64,000 nucleotides of DNA. Origin: Comamonadaceae bacterium (GTDB lineage Bacteria > Pseudomonadota > Gammaproteobacteria > Burkholderiales > Burkholderiaceae_C). The translations under genes were made by a program, and so were the position numbers. The stretch covers positions 1-64,000 of the forward strand of contig CANCER010000011.1 of NCBI GenBank assembly GCA_947375135.1. Direction: 5' to 3'. Each line of letters opens with the position of its first letter. The first letter of the stretch is position 1. Below, piece by piece: positions 53,168-61,960 of this stretch. The notes under the pieces were generated by a model. The model was not told the DNA's origin, searched no databases, and saw nothing but the letters and a program-made list of their open reading frames with translations.

Positions 53168-54955
53168 TTAAGGAACCACCCATTCCGGCTCACCGGTCAC
53201 GCCGGGAGCATCCGGGTTCAAACGCGCCAGATAGGCCCCTTTGGAGGCAAAGCGCTGGCCCTGCGCCAGACTCAGGCGCGGGTACACCGTGGTGCCGCCG
53301 CGCAAGCGCATTTCTTCCAGGTGCGCCATCTGGGCCTTGGTGATCGCCTCCGCCGCCGCCGCCTGGGCCGGCGTGGTTTGTGTGGTTTGCAGCGGGCGCT
53401 TGTTCATGGGCGCCATCATCATGGCCTGGATTTCTTCCTGCACCTGCAGGGTCTCAAAACCGCCCAGGGTGGATTCGGCCCGCTCGATCAGGTAGTCGGT
53501 GTGCAGGTTATTGAGCATGCCCCGCAAGGTGGACTGCAATGCGCCGGCGGCAAAAAACACCTCGGACTGCAGGCGCAAATCCACCAACGGCACCTGGCTT
53601 CCGGCCAGCCAGGCCTGCAAGCGCTCCACATTGGCCGTGCGCAGCCGGGGCAGCTCCAGCGGCTGCACCAGGGTGGCGTTTTGGCGCCAGGCAGCGGGCA
53701 GTGCCAGTTGCTCATCCCCGGCCAAACGGGCAGAAACCAGCACCCGGGCGGGCGTAGGCGCCAGCGCGGCCAGCGCGGCCACATCCGCCGGCCGCAACCA
53801 CAGCACCAGGGTATCTTGCGCGCCCAGACCGGCTACGGCTGCCTGCACCGTGGCCGGGTCCGCATGGGCGTCCACCTCCTGCAGCGCCAGCTGCGCGGCC
53901 TCTGGGCTGCCCGCCACCAGCGACTGCCGCAGGGCGGCCGCAGCGCTGCGCGCCACGGCGTCAGGGGCAACCAGTTGCACGATACGTCCGCCCCCCGCCT
54001 GAAGTTGGGCCGCCATGACCTGCGCCTCGAGCGCCACACCGGCTGAAAAATACAGGCTGAACTGGCTCTGCGCAGCGTCTGCCGGCACCTTGTCCACACT
54101 GGGGAACCAGCAGGCCACGCGGTGCGCTTCGCAAAAATCCTGCACCGGCTGCCATTCGCCGTTGGACAGGCCGGACACCAGGGCAAACACCGGCTGCTGC
54201 GTTTGGCGTTGCACCAGCTGTTGAGCCCAGCCCTCACTCGGGCCACTGAGCTCCCAGATGTCCAGGGCCCACTTGCGGCGCGACTGCAAACGGCGCTCCT
54301 CTACCGCCATCATTTTTTGGCGCCGGCCCGTCGTCACGTTGAGGTTCATCTGCCGGACCGCCGTGGTCAGCGTGTGGATGAACGCCTGGCGCCGCGCCGG
54401 CTCCACACCCGGCGCAATCACGGTGGCCATGTGGATGGTGTCGCCCACCACGGCCGCCGACATGGCAGGAGACAGGGTTTGCAGATACGCCGCCAGCGCA
54501 CGCAACTGTCCCTCGGTCAGGGCGAAGTGCGGCATGAGCGCGTCCATGGCGCGCCCGTCAGGGTGCTTGCCTTCACGCACAGCGGCAGAAAATGCTTGCG
54601 GGCTGTAGGGCGCGTGCGCCACCGAGATGCGCCGGTCAAACTGCCGGTCCATGCGCACCACCACCGGCTCCCCCCCGCCAAACAGGGCACGGCCACTGAT
54701 GGGTGGTATGCCGGCAGTGCCTTCCACCTGGCCCAGGCCGCTGCGGCGGTGGCAGGTGACGCAAGCAGCGGCGCTGCCGGATACCGCACCGATATCCGGG
54801 CGCAGGCCTTGCAGCGGCTTTCCATCCGGTAGCACGCCCTCCAGGTAAATCCGGCGGCCTGCCGCCACCTCGGCATCGGTGGCGGTCTGCGCCCTGGCGG
54901 GCCAGGCAACAGACAGCAGCAGCGCGAGCAGGACCAGAAGGGATTTCGGTTTCAT
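53168..54955 (-). CDS. Secreted cytochrome c fused to a periplasmic-binding-protein-like domain
   Basis: 595 residues from the ATG at 54955. Signal peptide MKPKSLLVLLALLLSVAWPA with cleavage near ARAQ. A cytochrome c domain occupies about 28-165 with one heme motif CVTCH (65-69) and a plausible distal Met region (DALMPHFALTEGQLRALAAYL). The rest (about 180-595) looks like a type I periplasmic binding fold (MATVIAPGVEPARRQAFIHTL, LVSGLSNGEWQPV), ending in a short tail. It probably accepts electrons in the periplasm. It starts 35 bp after the multicopper oxidase stop in the same operon, paralleling mofA-mofC of Leptothrix, where a c-type heme protein accompanies the Mn-oxidase. That parallel is inference. 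Confidence 0.82.
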   Translation of the reverse strand: MKPKSLLVLLALLLSVAWPARAQTATDAEVAAGRRIYLEGVLPDGKPLQGLRPDIGAVSGSAAACVTCHRRSGLGQVEGTAGIPPISGRALFGGGEPVVVRMDRQFDRRISVAHAPYSPQAFSAAVREGKHPDGRAMDALMPHFALTEGQLRALAAYLQTLSPAMSAAVVGDTIHMATVIAPGVEPARRQAFIHTLTTAVRQMNLNVTTGRRQKMMAVEERRLQSRRKWALDIWELSGPSEGWAQQLVQRQTQQPVFALVSGLSNGEWQPVQDFCEAHRVACWFPSVDKVPADAAQSQFSLYFSAGVALEAQVMAAQLQAGGGRIVQLVAPDAVARSAAAALRQSLVAGSPEAAQLALQEVDAHADPATVQAAVAGLGAQDTLVLWLRPADVAALAALAPTPARVLVSARLAGDEQLALPAAWRQNATLVQPLELPRLRTANVERLQAWLAGSQVPLVDLRLQSEVFFAAGALQSTLRGMLNNLHTDYLIERAESTLGGFETLQVQEEIQAMMMAPMNKRPLQTTQTTPAQAAAAEAITKAQMAHLEEMRLRGGTTVYPRLSLAQGQRFASKGAYLARLNPDAPGVTGEPEWVVP

Positions 54956-54990
54956 TCCAATTGGCACGTCACAGCGTCCGGGCCGGCCGC

Positions 54991-57900
54991 TCAGGGGGCC
55001 GTGACCGACACAGGCGCAGAATACGCCGAGGCGCCCAGCGCATGGGTGGCCGCGACGCGGAAGTAGTACACCGTGCCCTTGGTCAAGCCCGTGGCCAGGT
55101 AGCTGCCCGAACCACCGGTTCCCGCCAGGGGCACAGGCACTGCCGTGGTCACCAGACCGGCGGTAAATGCGCTATTGGTGGCGCGCTGCACCAAGAAGCC
55201 GGTTTCATTGGCAGCCCGGTCCGTCCAGCCCAGCAGCACCGACCGCGTGGCTCCTGGCGTGGCCGTCAGTGCAGTGGGCACGTTGAGTGGCAGCACGGCC
55301 GTTACCGGTTGGGAGGCCACGCCGGTCACCACAGGCTGCACACCTGCAGCCGAAGTCACAGCGGCCACCGTATAGGTGTAGCTTGCCAGGGGCACGGCCG
55401 TGGTGTCGGTGTAGCTCACTGCACCGCCCGCGCCCACCTTCAGGGCGGTGCTACGGGCCGGTGTCGTAAACACCACCCGCACACCGGCCGCGTCGGTACG
55501 CGTCACCTGGAACGCGGTTTCGTTGCTGCTGTTATCCACCCAGCTCAACACGACCGACACACCGCCCGCTGTGTTGGCCGTCAGTCCCGTCGGGGCGGTG
55601 GAAGGCGGTGTGGCCGTGGCCGTATTGGATGGCAACGAGCTGGATACCGTGCTGCCGTTGGTGTTGACCGCAAGCACCTGGTAGTCGTAAGCCGTACCTG
55701 CCACGGCCGAGGCGTCGACGTAGGTGACCAGGGTGCCCTTCGTGGTTTTTGCAGCGGCGCTACGGGCTACCGTAGCCAGCAAACCGAATGTCCCGCTACC
55801 CCGGAGGCTGCGCCAGACCTGGAAGGAGGTTTCGTTGGTGGAGGTGTCGGTCCAGGCCAGCAGGACATTGCCACCATTGGCACCCACGGCCACCAGATTG
55901 GCTGGCGCAGCCACCGTGGTCGCCGCCGTGACGGAGGTCGAACTGCCAGCCGGCCCCACGGTTGCGCCCCGCACGGCTTTCACACGGTACATGTACGTGG
56001 AACCGTCTGCGGTGGTGGTGTCGACGTAGCCCGTACTGTCGGCTGGCAAGGTGCTGCTCAAGACGACCCAGGCCGCTGCGGGGGCTGCACATGCCGTGCC
56101 GTTGCAACGCTCCACGGTATAGGACGCTGCCCCGGTGGCGGTGTTCGTCCAGTTGACGGTGGTCTGCGGTACACCGTTGACCGTGGTCGACTGGGCGTTC
56201 ACCACCGGTGCGAGCAGGGCAAACTTCAGCGTAAACGGGGCGCTGGCTATGTCACCCGCTTCATTGACTGCGACCACCCGGTACCGGTAGTCGGTGATGG
56301 CCGCCAGCGTGCTAGGGTCCTGGAAGCTGGTGGCATTGGCCAAGGTATTGACGCGGGAATCCACCACGGGAGACGCGGCTGCGAGGGCCACGAAGCTGCC
56401 CACCGTGGCCGTTGCACCGCTGCCGGTGACCGCCGCACGTTCGACACGGAAGCCGATTTCATTCTGGGTATTGCCCTTGGTGGCGGCATTGGCGTTGCCG
56501 AAGCTGTCGGTCGCGGGGGTCGGGTCGGTCCAGGTGACCTTGCCGCTGGCATCCACCGCCACATTGCCGGGCGCGGCCGGTGCCGTAACGACCGGGAAGA
56601 AGGCCATGGGACGCATCAGGTCGTTTTCTTCGTGGCCCAGGATGTGGCAGTGCCAGACGTATTCCCAACCGAAGTTGGTGCGGATGTTGGCCACAGGCTG
56701 CGCCATGGGCTGGCCATACGCCGGGCTGGAGGCATCCAGGTTCAACTGGTTGAACGCGAACGGGACGGTGCTGCCATCCGTGTACGCGGTGCCGTACAGC
56801 ACGTCATTGGCCGTGGCACCGTCCTTCATGGTCGGGTCCAGCGGGCGCACGCTGTTGGGCAGGCCAAAGGGCAGCTGCGGTGTCTTGGGCTTGAGGGCGA
56901 CGATGATGTCTGCACCCGGCCAGTTCTTCACGTTTTCTTTCCAGCCCATTTCATCTGCCGCAGGCGGCTGCAAGGTGCCATCCATCAAACGGTGGGCCAG
57001 CACTTGCACGTTGAAGAGGTGGAAGTGCATCGGGTGGTTGTCCACGTCGTAGTTCTTGATCCACCAGTACTGCACCTCGTCCGGATGGAGGATTTCGGTC
57101 GGTGCGTCAATGTAGGACAGGGGAGTCGCCCCGACAGTCCCCGGCAGTTCCGTGCCCAGCTGCGCAATCAGGCGTCCGATATTGGAGTCGGTATAGCCGC
57201 TGATCGTTTTCACCTTGAGCGTCACCTTGGCGCCACTGGCCAGCACCATTTCGTTGCTGGCCGCATCCACCGATTGGGGCATGGCCTGTTCGATGTGCGG
57301 CTCTGCCACGGCGGCATAAGCCTTGGGCAACTCAGTGGCCAGCGCGCCACCGCTTCCGGTCGGGTCATAGGCTGCTTCAGGCGCGGCGCCATTGGCCAGT
57401 GTGGCGGCCACGCGGATTTGCATGAGCGTGCGGGTGTTCGGGCCGTAACCGGCCAGGGTGCCGGGGGCACCACCGGCGGCCGTCTGATCGGCGTTGCCGG
57501 TGTAGTAGTCGTAACGCGGATCGCCGCCGGGCACGGGTGCCGTGCCGTCGTTGTACATGATCAGGGTCTGGCCCGCGAACTGCGAAAAATCGATCACGGT
57601 ATCGGCCCGCTCGGCGGTGCCGAGGTAGAAGTCACCGGCCAGCTCTTCGCCGTTGATGTCAAAACGCATCAGGGTGGGCTGGTGCACCACAGGGTGGGGC
57701 AAAAAGCCGGTCTCGTTGCCAAACTGGATGATGCTGGGGCCGGCGGTGGACGGATCGGGAACCCCGGCCGGATCGGTCGATGTGTTGACAAAGCCGTTCG
57801 CTCCGGTTCCATCGCGCGGGACGATGGTGAGTTCGGTGTCCGCTGCGGTGGTCTTGCCGGTCAAGGGGTCTGTCACGGGCGCCGAGGGGGCCGCCTTCCA

Positions 57901-59541
57901 GAGCGAGATGTTGAAGTAGCGGTCATTGGCGCCATTCAGGAAGCGCACGCGGTAAGCCTTGGGTTCCACATGCATCACCGGGTAGGCCACCCCGTTGATC
58001 ACCGGGGTGTCCATGTAGGACTCGGGCGTTGCGGAGGGGCCCTTGCCGGCGGTACCGTCGGCATTGGAGCCGTCGGGAAAGGCGACCATGCCGTAGTCGG
58101 GGTCCAGGCGTGTGGCGCCCACCTTGGGCGGCAGGTAGGTGCCGTCCAGGTCATTGACAGCGTAGTCCCAGCGCCCGGCAGGATTGGTGCCTGCGCTTGC
58201 CGAGTCAAAGCCGGCGGCGGGTGGCGTGGTTCCCCACAACTGGAAGGGTTCGTACACGTGCGGGAACCACAGGTCGCCGGGTTGCCCCCAGGCCTTGGTG
58301 TCCCACTTGGCGTCTTGTACGCCAATGTCGGCGGGGACAAAGGTCTTGTCCTGAATCACCAACAGGATTTGGTCCAGCAGCGTGTTGGGGATGGCTTTGC
58401 TGATGGTTTGGCCATTCACGGTGCCGCCATTGAGCAGCGCCATTTCCGCCGCATCCATGAGGAAGTAGCTGGCCGCTTCGCCACCATAGGCGTTCTGGCG
58501 CGTCAGGCCGAAGGTGTGGTCGTGGTACCACATCAGGCGGGCGCTCTGGTCGTTGGGATAGAAGAGGGTGAGCGCGCCCTCACCCGGAAAAGGCATGTCG
58601 GGCACGTTCATCTGGCGGTTGCCGGATTTGTACGGTGAAGGGTCTGCCGCGGGGGTGATCCATTGGTGCGGGGTGCCGTCACTGATCCAGGGCGAGTCGC
58701 CACCGTGCAGGTGGAACGACACCCGGTTTTGCGGGTATTTATCGGGCGTCGCGCCCCCAGTCGGTGCCAGGCCGGCGCCGCCCAGCGACTCGTCCACCGG
58801 CAAAAAGATGTCGCCATTGCGGGCCGTTACCTTGCCTTGGGCATCCCGTGTGGCACGGCCTGGCGGTAACAGGTTGACCATCTGGGCGCGCACCGGGGTG
58901 CCCGAATGGGTCATGAGGGTGGGGCCCAGGTAGCTGGGCTTGTTGTAGGCGTAAACCTGCTCGCCGGCCGGGTTGGCTGTCGTTTTGCTACCCGGCCAGG
59001 TGATGGCGCTGCCATCCGGATAGGTCAACGCGACGGGGGCCGGCAGCGTCTGCTGGGTGACCGCATCCAGTGCTGTGGAGGGGGGGTTGACGGCTCCGGC
59101 CGGACGCTCGCTCAGCCGGGGGTAAAGCTGCACGTAACCCCGCAGCGTTGTGGCCTTTTGCAGGTCACTGTGCATGCGCTGCGCGTGCTCCACGACACCA
59201 ATGATGTAGTAGTCCGAACCGGGGTAGGTGGTCTTGTCTGCAACGCCCACTGCCATGTACTCGCCCGGCTGGCCGCCGGCAAAGGTGTTGGTTTTTGCTG
59301 CGGTCAGGCCGGGCAGTGTGTCCACAAACTTGCGCAACGCGGGGCTGTTGGCGTAGTAGGTGTTGATGGTGTTGCCGGCGCAGGCCGCCAGGGGCGACAC
59401 CCCGTCCAGACACACTTTGCCGGGACCGGCATGGGCCGACATCGACGCCAGCGCCATGCTCACCAGGGCGGCCGAAGTCAAGCGCTTGCTACGCGCTGCC
59501 TGGCTGCGCTTTTCATAACCCCGATTTATTTTTTCAAACAT
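54991..59541 (-). CDS. Secreted multicopper oxidase with C-terminal fibronectin type III repeats (MofA-like candidate)
   Basis: 1516 residues from the ATG at 59541 (MFEKINRG), with a signal peptide (hydrophobic LTSAALVSMALASM, cleavage near AHA-GPG). All four copper motifs are present: SFHLHGG (about 276-282), MWYHDH (about 337-342), HPMHFHLF (about 833-840) and WHCHILGHEENDLMRP (about 960-975), giving complete type 1, 2 and 3 sites with an axial Met. About 490 residues separate motifs 2 and 3, longer than in CotA or CueO. After about residue 990 come roughly five Fn3-like repeats (for example APANLVAVGANGGNVLLAW and APTGLTANTAGGVSVVLSW) to the C terminus. Size, secretion and copper sites resemble bacterial Mn(II)-oxidising MCOs such as MofA; laccase-like oxidation of phenols is the alternative. 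Confidence 0.88.
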   Translation of the reverse strand: MFEKINRGYEKRSQAARSKRLTSAALVSMALASMSAHAGPGKVCLDGVSPLAACAGNTINTYYANSPALRKFVDTLPGLTAAKTNTFAGGQPGEYMAVGVADKTTYPGSDYYIIGVVEHAQRMHSDLQKATTLRGYVQLYPRLSERPAGAVNPPSTALDAVTQQTLPAPVALTYPDGSAITWPGSKTTANPAGEQVYAYNKPSYLGPTLMTHSGTPVRAQMVNLLPPGRATRDAQGKVTARNGDIFLPVDESLGGAGLAPTGGATPDKYPQNRVSFHLHGGDSPWISDGTPHQWITPAADPSPYKSGNRQMNVPDMPFPGEGALTLFYPNDQSARLMWYHDHTFGLTRQNAYGGEAASYFLMDAAEMALLNGGTVNGQTISKAIPNTLLDQILLVIQDKTFVPADIGVQDAKWDTKAWGQPGDLWFPHVYEPFQLWGTTPPAAGFDSASAGTNPAGRWDYAVNDLDGTYLPPKVGATRLDPDYGMVAFPDGSNADGTAGKGPSATPESYMDTPVINGVAYPVMHVEPKAYRVRFLNGANDRYFNISLWKAAPSAPVTDPLTGKTTAADTELTIVPRDGTGANGFVNTSTDPAGVPDPSTAGPSIIQFGNETGFLPHPVVHQPTLMRFDINGEELAGDFYLGTAERADTVIDFSQFAGQTLIMYNDGTAPVPGGDPRYDYYTGNADQTAAGGAPGTLAGYGPNTRTLMQIRVAATLANGAAPEAAYDPTGSGGALATELPKAYAAVAEPHIEQAMPQSVDAASNEMVLASGAKVTLKVKTISGYTDSNIGRLIAQLGTELPGTVGATPLSYIDAPTEILHPDEVQYWWIKNYDVDNHPMHFHLFNVQVLAHRLMDGTLQPPAADEMGWKENVKNWPGADIIVALKPKTPQLPFGLPNSVRPLDPTMKDGATANDVLYGTAYTDGSTVPFAFNQLNLDASSPAYGQPMAQPVANIRTNFGWEYVWHCHILGHEENDLMRPMAFFPVVTAPAAPGNVAVDASGKVTWTDPTPATDSFGNANAATKGNTQNEIGFRVERAAVTGSGATATVGSFVALAAASPVVDSRVNTLANATSFQDPSTLAAITDYRYRVVAVNEAGDIASAPFTLKFALLAPVVNAQSTTVNGVPQTTVNWTNTATGAASYTVERCNGTACAAPAAAWVVLSSTLPADSTGYVDTTTADGSTYMYRVKAVRGATVGPAGSSTSVTAATTVAAPANLVAVGANGGNVLLAWTDTSTNETSFQVWRSLRGSGTFGLLATVARSAAAKTTKGTLVTYVDASAVAGTAYDYQVLAVNTNGSTVSSSLPSNTATATPPSTAPTGLTANTAGGVSVVLSWVDNSSNETAFQVTRTDAAGVRVVFTTPARSTALKVGAGGAVSYTDTTAVPLASYTYTVAAVTSAAGVQPVVTGVASQPVTAVLPLNVPTALTATPGATRSVLLGWTDRAANETGFLVQRATNSAFTAGLVTTAVPVPLAGTGGSGSYLATGLTKGTVYYFRVAATHALGASAYSAPVSVTAP

Positions 59542-59581
59542 TGCTGAATATTCCACTGGCAATGCACGAGAAGTCCAAAAG

Positions 59582-59601
59582 CCCCGGGTGGTGCACCGGG
59601 G
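59582..59601. other. GC-rich stem-loop upstream of the multicopper oxidase
   Basis: CCCCGGGTG and CACCGGGG pair with one bulged G around a 3-nt loop, 40 bp before the oxidase ATG. On the minus strand it is followed by CTTTTGG, so it could end patatin transcription weakly or structure the oxidase 5' leader. The rest of the 285-bp gap (59542-59826) is AT-rich and has no coding frame. Confidence 0.45.
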
Positions 59602-59826
59602 AGAAATGCCTTTGCTATTGGTATCACGGCCGGTGGACTTTTTTACCCGGGTGACAGAAGTGTTGATGCTGAGTCAACGCATCACAAGAACGCCAAATTT
59701 AACGACCCCCTTGAATTCCCAGCAGGTAATTTTTCACAACATTGCGTTTTTTATCAATTGATTGCCTGGAAGCAGCAGACAGTGGCGAGCATCTGCGGCC
59801 CGTTTGCGTACCCCCTTGCGCCAGGC

Positions 59827-60966
59827 TCAGGGTGTGGGCTTGCGCGCTACCGGCACACGCATGTCGTCCAGGTAGTCATGCGCGATGTTGATGCTGGAAA
59901 CCACACCCACGCTGTGCAGGTTTTCCTCAAGCCAATGGGCCGCACAGGTCCGGCCCAGATCGCGCAGACGGTAAATCAGATCGGCACTGGTTTCGGCCTT
60001 GCTCGATGCGGGGTAAGCATCCAGTTCCTTGCCGCCGTCTATGCGGTGCATGAGCACATCTTTGTAGTGCGTAGGGTCCAGCTTGCCCTCGGCCAGCAGG
60101 CGCTTCACAAAATCGATGGCGCGCATCTCGGCAATCAGGGCCGAGTTGAAGGTGATCTCGTTGAGCCGGTCCAGAATGTCCGCCGAGGTCGTGGGCACAT
60201 CGTGACGCCGGATCGGATTGATCTGCACCAACACCACATCCCGGCTGTCGCAGTTGTAGACCAGGGGGTGAATCGCCGGGTTGCCGGAATAGCCGCCATC
60301 CCAGTAGTGCTCGCCTTCGACCTCCACGGCCTGAAACACCGTGGGCAGGCAGGCCGAGGCCATCACCGCTTTGGCCGTCAGGCGATTGCCGGAGAAGATT
60401 TCGGCCTTGCCTGTGCTGACTTTGGTGGCCAGCACAAACACCTTCAAACCTTGGTAGGCGGCAAGGCGCTCAAAGTCGATTTGCCGCTCCAGAAAATCCT
60501 TGAGGGGGTTGATGTCCAGCGGGTTGGTCTGGTAGGGGGAAAAGGACTTGCCCCAGAAGCTGGCCATGGCATCGCTCACCATTTGCCCCGGGGAGGGGTG
60601 TCCGGCCAGCGCAGCCAGGCCGCCAAACAAGAGGTCAAAAGGCACACGCTGCGCATTGGAGATGGTGTTTTGAAGAGCCCCCATGGACACCACCCCGTCC
60701 CAGAACGCCTTGAGGGAGGCGCGTGCCGATTGGCGCATCTCACCCACCGGTTTTCCCTCAGCCTGCGCCAGGCCATGGGCCATGGCCACCGCATTCATGG
60801 CACCGGCACTGGTGCCGCTGATGCCCTCAAAGCCCAGCCGGCCATCCTCCAGCAAGGTGTCCAACACGCCCCAGGTAAAGGCGCCGTGCGAGCCGCCACC
60901 CTGCAAGGCCAGGTTGATGGGGCCATGGGAGGCCGGGTCAGGATGGCTGGATTGCAGTGTGGTCAT
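59827..60966 (-). CDS. Patatin-like phospholipase/acyl hydrolase
   Basis: A 379-residue patatin-fold hydrolase. The oxyanion motif GGGSHGAFTWG (about 26-36), the nucleophile elbow GTSAG (catalytic Ser) and DGGYSGN (catalytic Asp) are all present. No signal peptide is evident, so it probably acts on membrane lipids or stored polyesters from the cytoplasmic side. It is monocistronic by appearance, divergent from the azoreductase. Family certain, substrate not. Confidence 0.9.
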   Translation of the reverse strand: MTTLQSSHPDPASHGPINLALQGGGSHGAFTWGVLDTLLEDGRLGFEGISGTSAGAMNAVAMAHGLAQAEGKPVGEMRQSARASLKAFWDGVVSMGALQNTISNAQRVPFDLLFGGLAALAGHPSPGQMVSDAMASFWGKSFSPYQTNPLDINPLKDFLERQIDFERLAAYQGLKVFVLATKVSTGKAEIFSGNRLTAKAVMASACLPTVFQAVEVEGEHYWDGGYSGNPAIHPLVYNCDSRDVVLVQINPIRRHDVPTTSADILDRLNEITFNSALIAEMRAIDFVKRLLAEGKLDPTHYKDVLMHRIDGGKELDAYPASSKAETSADLIYRLRDLGRTCAAHWLEENLHSVGVVSSINIAHDYLDDMRVPVARKPTP

Positions 60967-61121
60967 GGTGTGATTTCGGGGAGTTCAAGGGTTCGATTGT
61001 TGCGGATTCAGCAGTGCACCAGTGCCGCAGCCGCTGTTTCTCTTCTGTTGGCGAAACTTTACAGTCCACGTCACCGATACGGCGCAGGCCGCAACCCCTT
61101 TGATCACACAGGACACCCACC

Positions 61122-61769
61122 ATGAAACTCTTGCACATTGACTCCAGCGTACTGGCCGACAGCTCCGTCTCGCGCAAACTGACCGCCCAGATCGTGGCCG
61201 AATGGAGTGCCAACCATGCGGGCACCACGGTGGACTATCTGGACCTGGCCACACAAGCCCCCAGCCACCTGTCGGCGGACTCGCTGGGCTTTCGCTTAGC
61301 CCAAGGCGCCGACCTGAGCGACGTGCAAAAGACCGAGAACGCCATCTCTGAAGCCCTGGTGCAGCAGTTCCTGGCCGCCGATGTGATCGTGGTCGGCGCC
61401 CCGCTGTACAACTTCTCCATCCCCAGCCAGCTCAAGGCCTGGATTGACCGTGTGGCCCAGGTCGGGCGCACCTTCCAGTACACCGCAACCGGCCCGGTGG
61501 GCCTGGCCGGTGGCAAGACCGTGATCGTGGCCTCCACCCGTGGCGGCATGTACTCCACCAGCGAAGGCGGACGCGCCATGGAGCACCAGGAAAGCTATCT
61601 GCAGACCGTGTTCGGCTTCTTTGGTGTGACCGATGTGCGCATCGTGCGCGCTGAAGGTCTGGCCATGGGGGACGCCGGCCGGGCACAGGCTCTGGCCTCG
61701 GCCGATACCGATATCAAGTCGGCCACCAAGGTGGCCGCCAACGCGGCCAACGCCCAGGCCGCCGCATAA
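61122..61769 (+). CDS. azoR: FMN-dependent NADH-azoreductase (AzoR)
   Basis: A 215-residue flavodoxin-like quinone/azo reductase. [21 protein letters not shown] binds the FMN phosphate, [26 protein letters not shown] is the family core, and ASTRGGMYS is the second FMN loop. It reduces quinones and azo compounds by two-electron transfer from NADH in the cytoplasm. A strong intrinsic terminator follows. Confidence 0.94.
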   Translation: MKLLHIDSSVLADSSVSRKLTAQIVAEWSANHAGTTVDYLDLATQAPSHLSADSLGFRLAQGADLSDVQKTENAISEALVQQFLAADVIVVGAPLYNFSIPSQLKAWIDRVAQVGRTFQYTATGPVGLAGGKTVIVASTRGGMYSTSEGGRAMEHQESYLQTVFGFFGVTDVRIVRAEGLAMGDAGRAQALASADTDIKSATKVAANAANAQAAA

Positions 61770-61830
61770 GACGGATGGGGGGCGCCGGGCCACGCCCTGC
61801 CTGAGCACGGCACGCGCATCGCCGCCGCAG

Positions 61831-61869
61831 AAAAAGCCCGGGCTGCAGCCATGCAGCGCCGGGTTTTTT
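61831..61869 (+). terminator. Intrinsic terminator after azoR
   Basis: An 11-bp GC-rich stem with one bulge (CCCGGGCTGCA / TGCAGCGCCGGG), a 4-nt loop and a run of seven T on the + strand. A five-A run on the 5' side means it could also work in the other direction, although no minus-strand gene needs it here. Confidence 0.88.
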
Positions 61870-61960
61870 TGCGTCATGTCAAACGAGGCGCCGTTGCGAC
61901 ACCCGTGCACGGTGGGGGTGCACATAATCGGCCACCGTTTACCGTCCCCAGGAGAAGTCC

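Noticed and set aside
54961-58638. Plus-strand ORF of 1225 residues
   Set aside because: It lies opposite the multicopper oxidase, whose copper motifs and Fn3 repeats are unmistakable. The plus frame has no recognisable domain and a His/Gly/Arg-rich composition.
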